Assembly (NCBI GenBank): GCA_944391115.1
Contig: CALXSJ010000003.1
Location: forward strand, 103,574-167,573
Direction of reading: 5' to 3'
Origin: an uncultured Victivallales bacterium
Lineage (GTDB): Bacteria; Verrucomicrobiota; Lentisphaeria; Victivallales; UBA1829
Length of the DNA: 64,000 bases
A program made the translations under genes and the position numbers. Each line of letters begins with the position of its first letter. Within the stretch, counting starts at the first letter, position 1. The notes under the pieces were generated by a model. That model was not told the origin of the DNA and made no database searches. It saw nothing but the letters and a program-made list of their open reading frames with translations. Below are positions 45,699-53,993 of this stretch, one piece after another.

Positions 45699-48302
45699 AT
45701 GCGCAATCTTTATCTGGACACAAGAAGACGGCTTGACTTTGAAAAAATCCGTGCCGAGGTGGAACGTCTGACGGAACTGGAAAAAGGGCAGACCTCCTCC
45801 TGTTATCGGCGCGCGGCGGCGTTTGCCGCGGAACTGCTGCGGGAAAAAGGCTTCGGCAATGTGGAAACGCTTGCTTTTCCCGCCGACGGGAAAACGGTTT
45901 TCCATGATCTGAAAATGCCGTTGGCCTGGGAGGCGGAGACGGGTTCCCTGCGCATTCCCCGGCTGGAGAAGCTTGGCTGCGATCCCGTCGTCGCGGATTA
46001 CCGGCGTCATCCCTTTCACCTGGTGAAGGGCTCCTGCGCCCTTTCCGACCGTCCGCTCGAAGTCCGGATTGTGAGGGAAACCCAGATGCTTGCCGGCGAG
46101 GATGTGCGGGACGCCCTCATTCTGCTGGAACCCATGACGAGGCCGCAGAAGTCCGTCATCCGGATGCTTCTCGATCTCGGCGCCCGGGGATTCGTCTCGG
46201 ATTATCTCAAAGGCCGTTACGAGACTCCTGACGCCTTTGAATGGACCGCAGGCGCAACCGGGAGCGACAACTGGCATGTGACGGCCGAAGACCGGCCCTT
46301 CATCGGTTTTTCCATTTCTCCGAAGACCGGCGATCTGCTGAGGGAGCAGTCCCTCCACGCCCCCCTTTCCGGGATCGTGGAATGCGATGCGCGACGCTTT
46401 GAGGGGACGTTTCCCTGCGTGACGGCTCTCATTCCCGGAAAGAGTTCCCGCGAGATCTGGTGCGTCGCTCACCTTTTCGAACCGCTTGCCGACGACGACT
46501 CGCTGGGAGTGGTCTCCGCCATGGAGGCGGCCCGGCAGATTCTGGAAGACGGCAGCAATACCTTTTCCGTCCGGCTGATTTTCTCTCTGGAACTGTACGG
46601 CCTGACGGCATACGCGGCCTCCCGGGGAGCGACGATCGCCGATCAGGTGATCGGCGCCTGCAACTTCGATTCCCAGCTCTGCCGGAACAGCGGCTTCATT
46701 CTTGTGACGGAAGCGGGACCCGGCGTGCCCTTCTGCGGAAATCTGCTTGCGCGCCTCCTCGCCGCCGAGGCGTCGGGGACTCAGCCGTTTCCGGAAATCA
46801 TCCGTCTGGAGAAAGGCGCCTATTTTGACGATCTCGTCCTGAATGATTCGACTGTCGGAGTGCCTTCTCTCTGGTTTCTCGGACGGAAAGGGGAGAGATG
46901 GCACAACAGTTCGCAGGATATTTCCTATCTGGACCGGGATGCGACGCTTTCCGCGCTTGCGCTGAACGGCGCCTTCGTGAAAGCCCTTGCCTCTCCGAAA
47001 AAAAAATGGGTGGAACAGGTCAGAACCGCATTCCCCGCCAGGATGGAACGCATCCGGCGGGAAATGGCGGATGTTTTCCCCGGCCGGAAAGCGGAGGGAA
47101 TACGCCATCTTGCCGGGCTTGAACAGGCCATGTTCCGGGACTTTTCCCGTCTTTTCCCGGGAGAGGAGTTCTTTCTGGAAATTCCGGAACTTGAAGAATC
47201 CCATCTCCCGGCGCATGCGTCTTCCGGATGGAGAGAGTATGCTTCCGGCATAATTCCCGCCAGGAAAAGATGCGGCTTCCCCTATGCCCAGACCGCGATT
47301 CCCCCGGAAGACCGTTGCGAACTGCCAGACGGGGTGATTTACGGAATATTGGCCAATGTGTTTTCCGGCATGGACGGACGGAAGACTCTCTCCCAAATCA
47401 TCCGGGAGGCGGAATATCAGCGCGGCGCCCTGCTGGACGAGACGACGGTGAAAAACCTTGTGAACCGGGTCTGCTTCCTTTCCGGTTACGGGTATGTCTC
47501 CCTGGACAACAGAGGGGAAATCCGGGGGCCGGAAATCGTGGAGGCGCTGAGACAGGTGGGGATCGGGAAGGGCGATCTGCTGCTGGTTCACTCCTCCCTC
47601 TCCGGATGCGGGCATGTGCCGGACGGAGCGTCCGGGATTGTCGAAGCCTTCCGTCAGGCGGTCGGAAAGGACGGCACGGTGCTTTTCCCGGCCTTCAACT
47701 ATCCTTACGTCAATCTCGGCGGCACGACAAACAGGTCTGCCGCCTTCCGTCCATTCTCGCCCGAAAACCGGAGCGATATCTGGACGGGGAAGGTTCCGCG
47801 CTATGTGCTGGATCACTGCCCGGATGCGCTGCGCAGCCGTCATATCACCCATTCCTGGACGGGATTCGGTCCGGAAGCCCGGGCATGTCTGGACGCGCAT
47901 GAGCCGTGCGATGCTCCGGCATCGGCGCAAAGTCCGCTGAAAAAGGCTCTGGAACGCAACGGGAAAGTGGTGCATTTCGGAACTTCGCTCTCTTCCACGA
48001 CTTTTCTGCATCTGCTGGAAGACGAACTGGATCTTCCCGGACTCGGTGACGCCGTCTGCAAGCTGAAGAATCCGGACGGGAGCGGGAGTTACGCCGTCAT
48101 CCGGAGGCATCTTCCCGGGGACCGGGAGTTTTATCATCATGATTCCGGAAGCCGTTTTTTCCGCCTGGCATGTGAACGCGGATTGCGGATCCGCTCCGTC
48201 CGGCTTCAGGCGGGAGCAGTTCGCGCCATCGAGCTCCGGGAACTTTACCGGATCGGGCGGGAACTCCTGGCGGAAGACAGGAATCTGCTTTCTCCCTGCT
48301 GA
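45699..48302 (+). CDS. Fusion of an M28/DUF4910-like peptidase, a winged helix and an AAC(3)-type acetyltransferase
   Basis: An 867-residue protein without signal peptide. Residues 1-520 resemble the M28/DUF4910 aminopeptidase family: VAHLFEPLADDDSLG, LIFSLELYG, YFDDLVLNDS and WHNSSQDISYLD supply the expected metal ligands. Residues 540-610 look like the winged helix that follows DUF4910 domains. Residues 615-865 are an aminoglycoside 3-N-acetyltransferase-like domain: GDLLLVHSSLSGCG, DGTVLFPAFNYPY, HITHSWTGFGPEA and STTFLHLLEDE. The ATG at 45699 has AAGGAGG placed well. The acetyltransferase may act on an amino sugar or amino acid rather than a drug. The combination is unusual and the role unknown. 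Confidence 0.8.
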   Translation: MRNLYLDTRRRLDFEKIRAEVERLTELEKGQTSSCYRRAAAFAAELLREKGFGNVETLAFPADGKTVFHDLKMPLAWEAETGSLRIPRLEKLGCDPVVADYRRHPFHLVKGSCALSDRPLEVRIVRETQMLAGEDVRDALILLEPMTRPQKSVIRMLLDLGARGFVSDYLKGRYETPDAFEWTAGATGSDNWHVTAEDRPFIGFSISPKTGDLLREQSLHAPLSGIVECDARRFEGTFPCVTALIPGKSSREIWCVAHLFEPLADDDSLGVVSAMEAARQILEDGSNTFSVRLIFSLELYGLTAYAASRGATIADQVIGACNFDSQLCRNSGFILVTEAGPGVPFCGNLLARLLAAEASGTQPFPEIIRLEKGAYFDDLVLNDSTVGVPSLWFLGRKGERWHNSSQDISYLDRDATLSALALNGAFVKALASPKKKWVEQVRTAFPARMERIRREMADVFPGRKAEGIRHLAGLEQAMFRDFSRLFPGEEFFLEIPELEESHLPAHASSGWREYASGIIPARKRCGFPYAQTAIPPEDRCELPDGVIYGILANVFSGMDGRKTLSQIIREAEYQRGALLDETTVKNLVNRVCFLSGYGYVSLDNRGEIRGPEIVEALRQVGIGKGDLLLVHSSLSGCGHVPDGASGIVEAFRQAVGKDGTVLFPAFNYPYVNLGGTTNRSAAFRPFSPENRSDIWTGKVPRYVLDHCPDALRSRHITHSWTGFGPEARACLDAHEPCDAPASAQSPLKKALERNGKVVHFGTSLSSTTFLHLLEDELDLPGLGDAVCKLKNPDGSGSYAVIRRHLPGDREFYHHDSGSRFFRLACERGLRIRSVRLQAGAVRAIELRELYRIGRELLAEDRNLLSPC

Positions 48303-48366
48303 ATTACAGAAAACGCTCCACCTGGCTGTGCTGCAATATTTTTCCGATATTTTTTCCCTGACAAGC

Positions 48367-48408
48367 TTGACATGTCTGAATTTTATTGTATGTTGCTATA
48401 TACAATAA
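48367..48408 (+). promoter_or_regulatory. Promoter with an overlapping nine-base inverted repeat
   Basis: TTGACA (48367-48372) and a weak TATGTT (48389-48394) form a promoter with 16-base spacing. A perfect inverted repeat TTATTGTAT (48383-48391) and ATACAATAA (48400-48408) covers the -10 region, so a dimeric regulator bound there would block transcription. The gene just downstream (48431) is the obvious candidate regulator. Confidence 0.65.
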
Positions 48409-48430
48409 TAAAAAGATTGATGTATGCTTT

Positions 48431-49606
48431 ATGATACAAAAGATATCGAGATCCGTATTTGAACCTCATGTGAAGCTGGACGCGGATTCTCCGGTTCCGC
48501 TGCATCATCAGCTGTCCGAGGGGATCATGCATGAGCTGAAGCAGTGTCGTGTTCCGGCGGGGACGGTGATGCCGCCGATTCTGACCCTCGCCCGGAAACT
48601 GCATCTCAACCGTGATACGGTCCGCAAGGCATATGCGGTTCTGGAGGAGCGCGAGGTGATCCGCCGGACCCCCGGCGGACGTGTTCTGGAAGTGACCGAA
48701 ATGTTTGCCCGCTGCAATGCGGAGAGCGCGCTTTCCTCCATCGGCGTGGTTCTGCCGGAACGCATGGAAAGCCTGCTGCTCCAGCCGAATATGACGGCGC
48801 TCAGGACGGTCGCGGGAATCATGGACGGTGCCGCCGATCTGGGGATTTCCGCGATGGTGGTGCCGCTTCCCGCGGCGGAGGACGATGTGGCGCGTCTGAG
48901 CGACTGGCTGAAGTCGATGCTTTCCAAGCTGAGCGGTCTGGTATATCTGGGAGAAGACAATCTGAACTCCCATGAAAAGGCCTTTGAAATTCTTCTTTCC
49001 GAACGGGGGCTTCCGCAGGTGTTCATCAGCGGGCGCCGTTTTCAGGAACATCTCGGAATCGTCCGCGTGGACATGGCATCCGGATTTCAGGCCGCGGTCG
49101 ATTCCCTGTATGAACTCGGGCACCGCCGTATGGCGGTATGCGGTCCGAAGATTCCATACCGGAAACTCTTCCAGCTTCAGACTTACGACCGGATTCCGCT
49201 GCTCTGCGAAGCTGTACGCGCCCGTGTTCCATTGCGCGGGGATTTTGTTTTCGAAGGGCGGCGGGGAAGCGCGGAGCTCGGACACTGGCTGAAATGGATT
49301 CTGAATCTGCCGGAACGCCCGAGCGCGATTCTCTGCGCGGATGACGAGGAGGCGGGAAGGATCATGGAGATGGTGCGGGAATCGGGGGGAAAGATTCCCG
49401 GGGAACTCTCCGTGATCGGATACGGGGACACCGGACGCGTTCCGCAGCTGTCTTCCATCCGCCACCCGTGGATCCAGACGGGACGCGCCGCGGTGGAGAT
49501 GATTGCGGAGAGCCGGAGACGTTCCATTCCCGTCAACCAGCTGGACCGGACTCTTCCGGCGCCGCTGGTGATCCGCGATTCCGTCGGCAGGATTCCAATA
49601 CTATAA
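48431..49606 (+). CDS. GntR DNA-binding domain joined to a LacI-type sensor domain
   Basis: A 391-residue regulator. Residues 20-85 are a GntR winged helix ([38 protein letters not shown]), and the remainder is a periplasmic-binding-like sensor of the LacI/GalR type ([54 protein letters not shown]). Joining these two halves is the AraR-like plan, in which a sugar releases the protein from DNA. It is preceded by an inverted-repeat promoter and followed after 28 bases by a pseudopilin, so it probably controls its own cassette. The start at 48431 is favoured because frames starting earlier lie inside the promoter. Confidence 0.9.
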   Translation: MIQKISRSVFEPHVKLDADSPVPLHHQLSEGIMHELKQCRVPAGTVMPPILTLARKLHLNRDTVRKAYAVLEEREVIRRTPGGRVLEVTEMFARCNAESALSSIGVVLPERMESLLLQPNMTALRTVAGIMDGAADLGISAMVVPLPAAEDDVARLSDWLKSMLSKLSGLVYLGEDNLNSHEKAFEILLSERGLPQVFISGRRFQEHLGIVRVDMASGFQAAVDSLYELGHRRMAVCGPKIPYRKLFQLQTYDRIPLLCEAVRARVPLRGDFVFEGRRGSAELGHWLKWILNLPERPSAILCADDEEAGRIMEMVRESGGKIPGELSVIGYGDTGRVPQLSSIRHPWIQTGRAAVEMIAESRRRSIPVNQLDRTLPAPLVIRDSVGRIPIL

Positions 49607-49634
49607 TCAGGAATGCAGGAGAGGAGAAAAAAGG

Positions 49635-50339
49635 ATGAAAAAAGGGAGGTATTTCACACTGATTGAATTGCTGATTGTGATAGCGGTCATTGCGATTCTG
49701 GCCGGAATGCTTCTTCCGGCGCTTGAAAAAGCGCGGGGCATGGCGAAAGAGACAAACTGCATTTCAAATTTCAAACAGCTGGGCACGGCGCTGCTGCTTT
49801 ACTGCAGCGATTATTCGGATTACTACCCCCCGACGCAGTTCTGGTCCCGCACGGAGTTCAGCTACGGGACACATGGCTATCACTCGGTGTGGAGTTCGCA
49901 ATGCTTCTGCAATCCATCCGGTTATCTGAAATCCGCGTTCGGCTACTGCACGACGGTTCTCCGGACGCGCTACACCTGTCCGGAAGTCGCCGGAAGCGGT
50001 GTCACTGCAGGCGGATACAACTATTTTTATGCGGCGGGAGGAAACTCCAATCTGCGGGAGGAGATTCTGAGAAGTTCCAGAATCTACCATCCGCAGAAAT
50101 TGATCTACGGAGGAGACACTCCCCGCACGGCGCAGTATGAAATGCACTCCTCTGAAACGCTGAATACCACACCGGTTGGCAGTAGAGGACGGCATTCCGG
50201 AAAGAGCGTAGTGGTATTTTTCGATTCCCGCAGCGCAGCGCTCCGCACAGACAATGTTCTGAATGCCGATCCTTATCAGGCGGCTGACAGACTGCGGGTC
50301 TTCCCCATCTTCCAGTGGACAAATCTCAAAAATTCATAA
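49635..50339 (+). CDS. Type II secretion-type pseudopilin (cassette 4)
   Basis: A 234-residue pseudopilin with the short leader MKKGRY before [20 protein letters not shown], Glu at +5, then the AlaLeuGluLysAla continuation. The C-terminal motif is degenerate ([20 protein letters not shown]9-DS). A GAGGAG site precedes the ATG. It lies 28 bases after the GntR-LacI regulator and about 140 bases before the DUF4838-like gene, so regulator and pseudopilin share a transcript. Confidence 0.88.
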   Translation: MKKGRYFTLIELLIVIAVIAILAGMLLPALEKARGMAKETNCISNFKQLGTALLLYCSDYSDYYPPTQFWSRTEFSYGTHGYHSVWSSQCFCNPSGYLKSAFGYCTTVLRTRYTCPEVAGSGVTAGGYNYFYAAGGNSNLREEILRSSRIYHPQKLIYGGDTPRTAQYEMHSSETLNTTPVGSRGRHSGKSVVVFFDSRSAALRTDNVLNADPYQAADRLRVFPIFQWTNLKNS

Positions 50340-50405
50340 TCCAGTCAGGAAAGGATGATTTGTGAAAAAGGTTCGTCAGTTCCCTGAAAACGAACTGCGT
50401 TCTGT

Positions 50406-50431
50406 GCAGGGACGGCACTCTCCGTCCCTGC
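50406..50431 (+). promoter_or_regulatory. Perfect ten-base hairpin in the pseudopilin/DUF4838 spacer
   Basis: GCAGGGACGG (50406-50415) and CCGTCCCTGC (50422-50431) form a perfect stem with a six-base loop, followed by a small GGAAA/TTTCC hairpin and no T-run. It may be an mRNA processing or stability element that sets the ratio of pseudopilin to hydrolase. Confidence 0.5.
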
Positions 50432-50481
50432 GGAAAAGTTTCCAAGCGGTATCATTCCAGAAAACAAGGAGAAAATTCAAG

Positions 50482-53028
50482 ATGTTGCCTTCCCGGTTCC
50501 GCCCTGCTGTATTTCTGATTGTCTTTCTTTGCGTCCTGCATGAATCTCCATCCGCCTTCGGAGACGAAACGGTTCTCTGCATATCCGGACGCACCAAACA
50601 TCAGATCGTCATTCCCGACACCTGCCCGAATCGCGCCGCGGAATATTCCGTCTCAGCGGCGGCGGAGCTGATCCGGAAGGTTTTTGCCGCATCCGGGGCG
50701 GAACTTGAAACGGTCAGGGAATCGGAACGCAATCCGGGAAAATACGGGATCTTCCTGGGGCCGACCCGTTTTGCCGCCTCGCATGGAGTGGAAAGCATCC
50801 GTTTGAAAAAAGGGGAGCTGCGCCATAAAAGCGTCGGAAAGAACATCATCATTGCCGGCTGCGATCTCCCGGATCCGGTCGCGAAACGATTTTCCGCATG
50901 GGATCTTTTTGACCGGAATCCGCTTCCTCCGCGGGATATCCACGGGACGCTCCGGAGTGCGGCGGAATTTCTCTACCGTCATGCGGGAGCCCGCTTTCTC
51001 AGTCCGGAGCCTGACGGGATGGAAATCCTTCCGAATTCCATGATTGCCGTGCCGGAAAACCTGGATTGCTCCGAAGAGGTGTTTTTTCTTGCCCATAATA
51101 CGATGGGAATTTACCCCGGCTCGCTTTTTTCGACGGCGAACAACTGCAACACTTCCCAGAACGTATGGTTCGGCGGCGGCCATTCCCACTGGAAGGCCGT
51201 AATCAAGGAAGTATACTGGAAATCCCATCCCGAATATTTCACTCTGCTGAACGGGATCCGCTCGGCGCCGGGAAGACGCGGGCATCTGTGCTTTTCAAAT
51301 CCGCAGGTGCGCGAACTGATCTACCAGCACATTCTCAGGGAATGCGATGCGGGATATGAAATTGTCGAGGTCGGACAGAACGACGGTTTTATTCCATGCG
51401 AATGCAGCGGCTGCCGCACGCTGTTCGGAATCACCCCGTCCACCATGCCGGCCGACGGCATCCGCTGGATGTATGATCGCGCATGGGGACGTAAGATATG
51501 GATTCTCCACCGCGAACTTGCGGAACGTCTGATGAAGGACCGCCCGGGCCGGAAAATGCTGATTTCGGCATATGGGCCCACGGTGGACCCTCCTCCGGAT
51601 TTCAGTGATTTTCCCCCCAATGTGATGGTGCAGCTCACGCAAACGGATGAAAAACAAATCGCGCAGTGGAGGAAGAAAAACGTTCCCGGCGGATTTGGAG
51701 CCTACCTGTATCTGTGGGGAAGCTATCATTTTTCCGGATACACTCCGCGCAGAACATACTGGCAGACGGCGGAAGTGGTTGAACGTCTGGTCAGGAACGG
51801 AATCAGGCATGTTTTCGTGGATATGCCGCCTTCCGAAATTTCCGCGCTGGAGGGACCGAACCGCTATGTCTATCTCCGTCTCGGCATGTTTCCGTCGCTG
51901 AAGAAGCCCAATGAACTTTTCAACGAATACATGGATGCAGCATTTTCAGAGTCTTCCGAACAAATGCGGCGTTTTTTCATCACTCTCCAGAATTCCGTCG
52001 CGCTGTGGGAGGGGGCTGCGGACTATCTGCGGAAATACGGAAGGGACATGCCGCGCGCCTTCGCAATGGTTTATACTCCTGAAGTCATGAACACGCTGGA
52101 AAAACTGCTGTCCGCAGCCGAGTCGAAAGCCGTTTCATCCCGGGTTGTTTCGAGATTGAAAAGAGTGCGGAGGGAATTCAACTTTCTGAAAGAAATCGTG
52201 AATGTGAGTTATGCCTGGCATCAGTTCAAGCGGACCGGAAATCATGCGGATTATGCCGCGCTTCTGGACGCCGTGGAAACAAGAAACAGGAACCTTCCTT
52301 CGCCGCGTCTGAAAAACAACGGCCTCTATCTCGGCGTGCCGCCATTCAACTGGAATGTCGGGCTCATGCGCGCAAGGGGGCCGGAAAAGCCGCCGCTTCC
52401 GGCTGAAGCTCTGCCCGTCTCCGAAATTCCCGGACTGGATTTCCCTGTCTGGAAAAACGTCAAGGCGCAGAGCCTCGCCGCGGATCGGGAAGGTAGCGGG
52501 ACGAATCCGCGTTCGTCCACGACGTTCAAAGTCGTTTACACGAAGGAGCATCTTGTGATCCGGGTCTCGGGCGTCTCAAAAGAGCCGCTGAAAAAATACG
52601 AGAAGCGCGGACGCGACGCGGAAATCCACAAAGCCGAATCCGTCACGATCCAGATCTCCCCTTCCGGAGACGACGGCAAATGGTTTTATTTCTCCTATGA
52701 CTGCGTGCCCGGCTCCTTTGCCGACGCCGAACACGGTTTCATCACCGATCCGTTCGATCCGCGATTCGGATGGAACGACTGGAACTGGAACGGGAAATGG
52801 CGTTTTGAAACACGGATCGACGGCGGTGTCCGCTGGGAATCCATGGCAGTGATCCCGTTTGCGACCCTGCGCACCGGAATGCCGAAGCCGGGAGATACCT
52901 GGCGCTTCAACATTGCCAGAATCCATTTCCCCTCATCAGGCGGAAGCGAACTTTCCGCATGGACGGGAAAGGTCAACAAATCCTATCTCCCGGGAAGCGG
53001 AAGTTTCGGCGATCTGATCTTCAGGTAG
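50482..53028 (+). CDS. Secreted DUF4838-like protein with a CBM9-like module (cassette 4)
   Basis: An 848-residue secreted protein. The signal peptide is LPSRFRPAVFLIVFLCVLHE; the frame is open 40 codons further upstream, but AAGGAG lies ten bases before the ATG at 50482, and the upstream part covers a hairpin. The N-terminal domain is alpha-glucuronidase-N-like (SAAAELIRKVFAASGAELE, LYRHAGARFLSPEPDG), followed by a DUF4838-type barrel (KSHPEYFTLLNGIRS, VGQNDGFIPCECSGC) with Cys306-x-Cys308-x2-Cys311. The C-terminal 200 residues form a CBM9-like module (EHLVIRVSGVSKEPL, WNGKWRFETRIDGG). It is a distant relative of the protein at 42718, and its substrate is unknown. Confidence 0.78.
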   Translation: MLPSRFRPAVFLIVFLCVLHESPSAFGDETVLCISGRTKHQIVIPDTCPNRAAEYSVSAAAELIRKVFAASGAELETVRESERNPGKYGIFLGPTRFAASHGVESIRLKKGELRHKSVGKNIIIAGCDLPDPVAKRFSAWDLFDRNPLPPRDIHGTLRSAAEFLYRHAGARFLSPEPDGMEILPNSMIAVPENLDCSEEVFFLAHNTMGIYPGSLFSTANNCNTSQNVWFGGGHSHWKAVIKEVYWKSHPEYFTLLNGIRSAPGRRGHLCFSNPQVRELIYQHILRECDAGYEIVEVGQNDGFIPCECSGCRTLFGITPSTMPADGIRWMYDRAWGRKIWILHRELAERLMKDRPGRKMLISAYGPTVDPPPDFSDFPPNVMVQLTQTDEKQIAQWRKKNVPGGFGAYLYLWGSYHFSGYTPRRTYWQTAEVVERLVRNGIRHVFVDMPPSEISALEGPNRYVYLRLGMFPSLKKPNELFNEYMDAAFSESSEQMRRFFITLQNSVALWEGAADYLRKYGRDMPRAFAMVYTPEVMNTLEKLLSAAESKAVSSRVVSRLKRVRREFNFLKEIVNVSYAWHQFKRTGNHADYAALLDAVETRNRNLPSPRLKNNGLYLGVPPFNWNVGLMRARGPEKPPLPAEALPVSEIPGLDFPVWKNVKAQSLAADREGSGTNPRSSTTFKVVYTKEHLVIRVSGVSKEPLKKYEKRGRDAEIHKAESVTIQISPSGDDGKWFYFSYDCVPGSFADAEHGFITDPFDPRFGWNDWNWNGKWRFETRIDGGVRWESMAVIPFATLRTGMPKPGDTWRFNIARIHFPSSGGSELSAWTGKVNKSYLPGSGSFGDLIFR

Positions 53029-53042
53029 GAGGAATCCGGAAC

Positions 53043-53084
53043 ATGAATTTCAAAAAGAAACAACGGAAAGGCAGAAGCAGATGA
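53043..53084 (+). CDS. Possible 13-residue leader peptide before the TPR gene
   Basis: An ATG at 53043 preceded by AGGAGG starts a 13-codon frame (MNFKKKQRKGRSR) whose TGA overlaps the ATG of the TPR gene (ATGA at 53081). The best ribosome site in the spacer belongs to this frame, so it may serve mainly to couple translation. Whether the very basic peptide itself has a function is unknown. Confidence 0.35.
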   Translation: MNFKKKQRKGRSR

Positions 53085-53938
53085 AACCTTTTTTCACACT
53101 CGCATTCGCATTGGGAATTTCCGCCCTGTCCGGACTTGATTATCCGCAGATCCGCAATGCGCGCAATCTGGAGAAGGAAAAACGATGGGACGAAGCCGTC
53201 GCCCTGTATGAAAAACTGGCGTCTGAAACCGTGGAGGAAAAGGACGCCCAGCAGTATATCCAGTGGGCCGTTGCCGCGGCCCTGTCAAAAAAGGACAGGG
53301 CTCTGGCGCTCCGTCTGGCGAAGAGCGTGAAAAATCCGGACCGGAGGCTCTTTGTCATCTGCACCGTGCTGACCCCTGCCGAAATAGTGGAACAGACGGC
53401 GGAATGCGATCCCGTCCGATTCCCGGAAGACCTCCGTTCCGACATGTTCAGCATCCGGGGAACGGCCTATTATTCGCTGAAACAATACGGCAATGCGCTC
53501 AGGGATTTTGAGTCGGCCCTGAAAACACCGGGAGGACAGGCCAAGCGGCAGGGCTGGGCGGCCTATTACAGCGGAATCATCCATGAACAGAGAAAAGAGC
53601 GCGGGAAAGCGGTTGATGCCTACCGGAACGCGCTTGCTCTTTCCAAGGGCGATTACGCTTGGCGCTGTCTGGCGCTTCTGCGGCTTTCCGCAATGTTGAT
53701 CGAAGACGGGAAAAGTGCGGAAGCCTGCAGACTCTTTGAGCCCGTGTCCCGGCTCTCGGGCAAGAAAGGATACTGGGGAGTCAGGCTGAATCTCGGCTAT
53801 GCGGCAGCGCTGGCCGCGAGCGGACGGAAAGTGGAAGCGGTCAGAATTCTCGATGCCGCCATGAAGAACGCTCCGAATGAAACGGACCGGAAGGAAATCG
53901 GAAAACAGCTTGAGCGTTTAACGGAAAATCTTCTGTAA
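53081..53938 (+). CDS. Secreted tetratricopeptide-repeat protein
   Basis: A 285-residue protein with a short signal peptide (KPFFTLAFALGISALSG) and tetratricopeptide-like repeats along the rest. Typical TPR helices are RWDEAVALYEKLASE, GTAYYSLKQYGNALRDFESA, ERGKAVDAYRNALALSKG and GRKVEAVRILDAAMKNAPNE. TPR proteins mediate protein-protein contacts, so it could assemble the secreted enzyme complex of cassette 4, perhaps by bringing the pseudopilin or the DUF4838 protein to a membrane site. It lies 52 bases after the DUF4838 gene and 55 before the oxidoreductase. Confidence 0.8.
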   Translation: MKPFFTLAFALGISALSGLDYPQIRNARNLEKEKRWDEAVALYEKLASETVEEKDAQQYIQWAVAAALSKKDRALALRLAKSVKNPDRRLFVICTVLTPAEIVEQTAECDPVRFPEDLRSDMFSIRGTAYYSLKQYGNALRDFESALKTPGGQAKRQGWAAYYSGIIHEQRKERGKAVDAYRNALALSKGDYAWRCLALLRLSAMLIEDGKSAEACRLFEPVSRLSGKKGYWGVRLNLGYAAALAASGRKVEAVRILDAAMKNAPNETDRKEIGKQLERLTENLL

Positions 53939-53993
53939 AGCATCTTCCCATTCTGCAGAACTTTGAAGAAACAGACAGGAAACGATATTCAAA

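Noticed and set aside
45699..48302. Aminoglycoside resistance gene
   Set aside because: Only the C-terminal third is AAC(3)-like. It is joined to a peptidase and lies in a glycan locus, so a drug-resistance role is not supported.
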